From Candidatus Syntropharchaeum sp. (GTDB taxonomy: Archaea; Halobacteriota; Syntropharchaeia; Alkanophagales; Methanospirareceae), in contig JADHYP010000093.1 of assembly GCA_016782355.1 (NCBI GenBank), forward strand, positions 1 to 5,672: a stretch of 5,672 nt of DNA, read 5' to 3'. Every line of letters starts with the position of its first letter. Position 1 is the stretch's first letter. Under the pieces are notes generated by a model. The model was not told the DNA's origin, searched no databases, and worked only from the letters and a program-made list of their open reading frames with translations. The position numbers were made by a program, and so were the translations under genes. Shown piece after piece: positions 5,389-5,672 of this stretch.

Positions 5389-5672
5389 ATGCAGTATTTC
5401 AGAAGTGAATCGCAAAAAGCAAATTTTGCAAGGCTGGAAGAAGAGATATTAGCGCTATGGGATAGAGATGGAGAAAAGACATTTGAGCGCAGCGTAGACC
5501 GGAGGGAAGGCTGTGAGAAGTTCGTTTTCGTCGAGGGTCCTCCAACTGCAAATGGACTCCCGCATCCGGGGCATATTCTTACAAGGGTTGTGAAAGACCT
5601 CGTGCTTAGATACAAAACGATGCGTGGCTTCTACGTGAAAAGGAAAGCGGGCTGGGACACGCATGGTCTGCC
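5389..5672 (+). CDS. ileS: Isoleucyl-tRNA synthetase, N-terminal part (cut by window end)
   Basis: The frame is open to the last base; 94 codons plus two bases are visible of an enzyme usually about 1000 residues long. It charges tRNA-Ile with isoleucine in the cytoplasm. Diagnostic features are [14 protein letters not shown] (residues 49-62), the class I signature region in which the HIGH motif reads HPGH, then [10 protein letters not shown] and [11 protein letters not shown] (85-95). This set is IleRS-specific: ValRS has PPPNVTG and LeuRS a PYPNG-type motif. The N-terminus ([22 protein letters not shown]) is the usual entry helix. The start was chosen for the GGAG site; ATG 5368 would add seven residues (MFDGDRD). 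The gene is divergent from the 120-aa gene, with a TATA box between them. Confidence 0.93.
   Translation, partial: MQYFRSESQKANFARLEEEILALWDRDGEKTFERSVDRREGCEKFVFVEGPPTANGLPHPGHILTRVVKDLVLRYKTMRGFYVKRKAGWDTHGL

Noticed and set aside
5349..5664. Two minus-strand open frames opposite ileS
   Set aside because: They overlap the strongly conserved IleRS signature region on the other strand, and neither resembles a protein family.

Overview
The window looks archaeal. It encodes secreted, N-glycosylation-sequon-rich beta-helix and Kelch proteins, a small winged-helix regulator, an archaeal-type isoleucyl-tRNA synthetase, an ATP-grasp enzyme of the kind common in methanogens, and promoters with TTTAAA/TATAAAA boxes. 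The style of the surface proteins (NosD-like helix entry, and a C-terminal domain ending DANGKxYxxWIPAxKxE) recalls methanogen and ANME-type Euryarchaeota. That placement is inference; no rRNA or marker gene is present to fix it.

Layout, left to right. (1) Bases 1-1708 (+): 3' part of a large secreted beta-helix protein; its true start lies before the window. (2) 1720-2982 (-): ATP-grasp ligase-like enzyme, convergent with (1), with a terminator hairpin at the junction. (3) 3003-4505 (-): secreted six-bladed Kelch-like propeller protein, 20 bp upstream of the ATP-grasp gene and probably co-transcribed with it. (4) A 106-bp divergent intergenic region with a two-way TATA-like box and two interleaved inverted repeats. 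(5) 4612-4887 (+): 91-aa winged-helix regulator. (6) 4957-5319 (-): 120-aa orphan protein with a HicB-like look. (7) 5389-5672 (+): start of ileS, cut by the window end and divergent from (6).

Two internal homologies stand out. The beta-helix and Kelch proteins are unrelated over most of their length but end in the same 130-residue domain (82/130 identical by hand count, no gaps). The two copies form an inverted pair flanking the ATP-grasp gene. Separately, the ATP-grasp enzyme carries an N-terminal leader of about 23 residues that matches the leader of the unrelated 120-aa protein 2.3 kb away, at both protein and DNA level.

A plausible reading is a cell-surface module: two exported binding scaffolds with a common C-terminal domain, a cytoplasmic ligase of unknown substrate in the same transcription unit as one of them, and a divergent winged-helix protein placed to control itself and possibly the Kelch/ATP-grasp unit. 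The ileS end is housekeeping. No tRNA, rRNA, CRISPR array, transposase or intact mobile element was seen.
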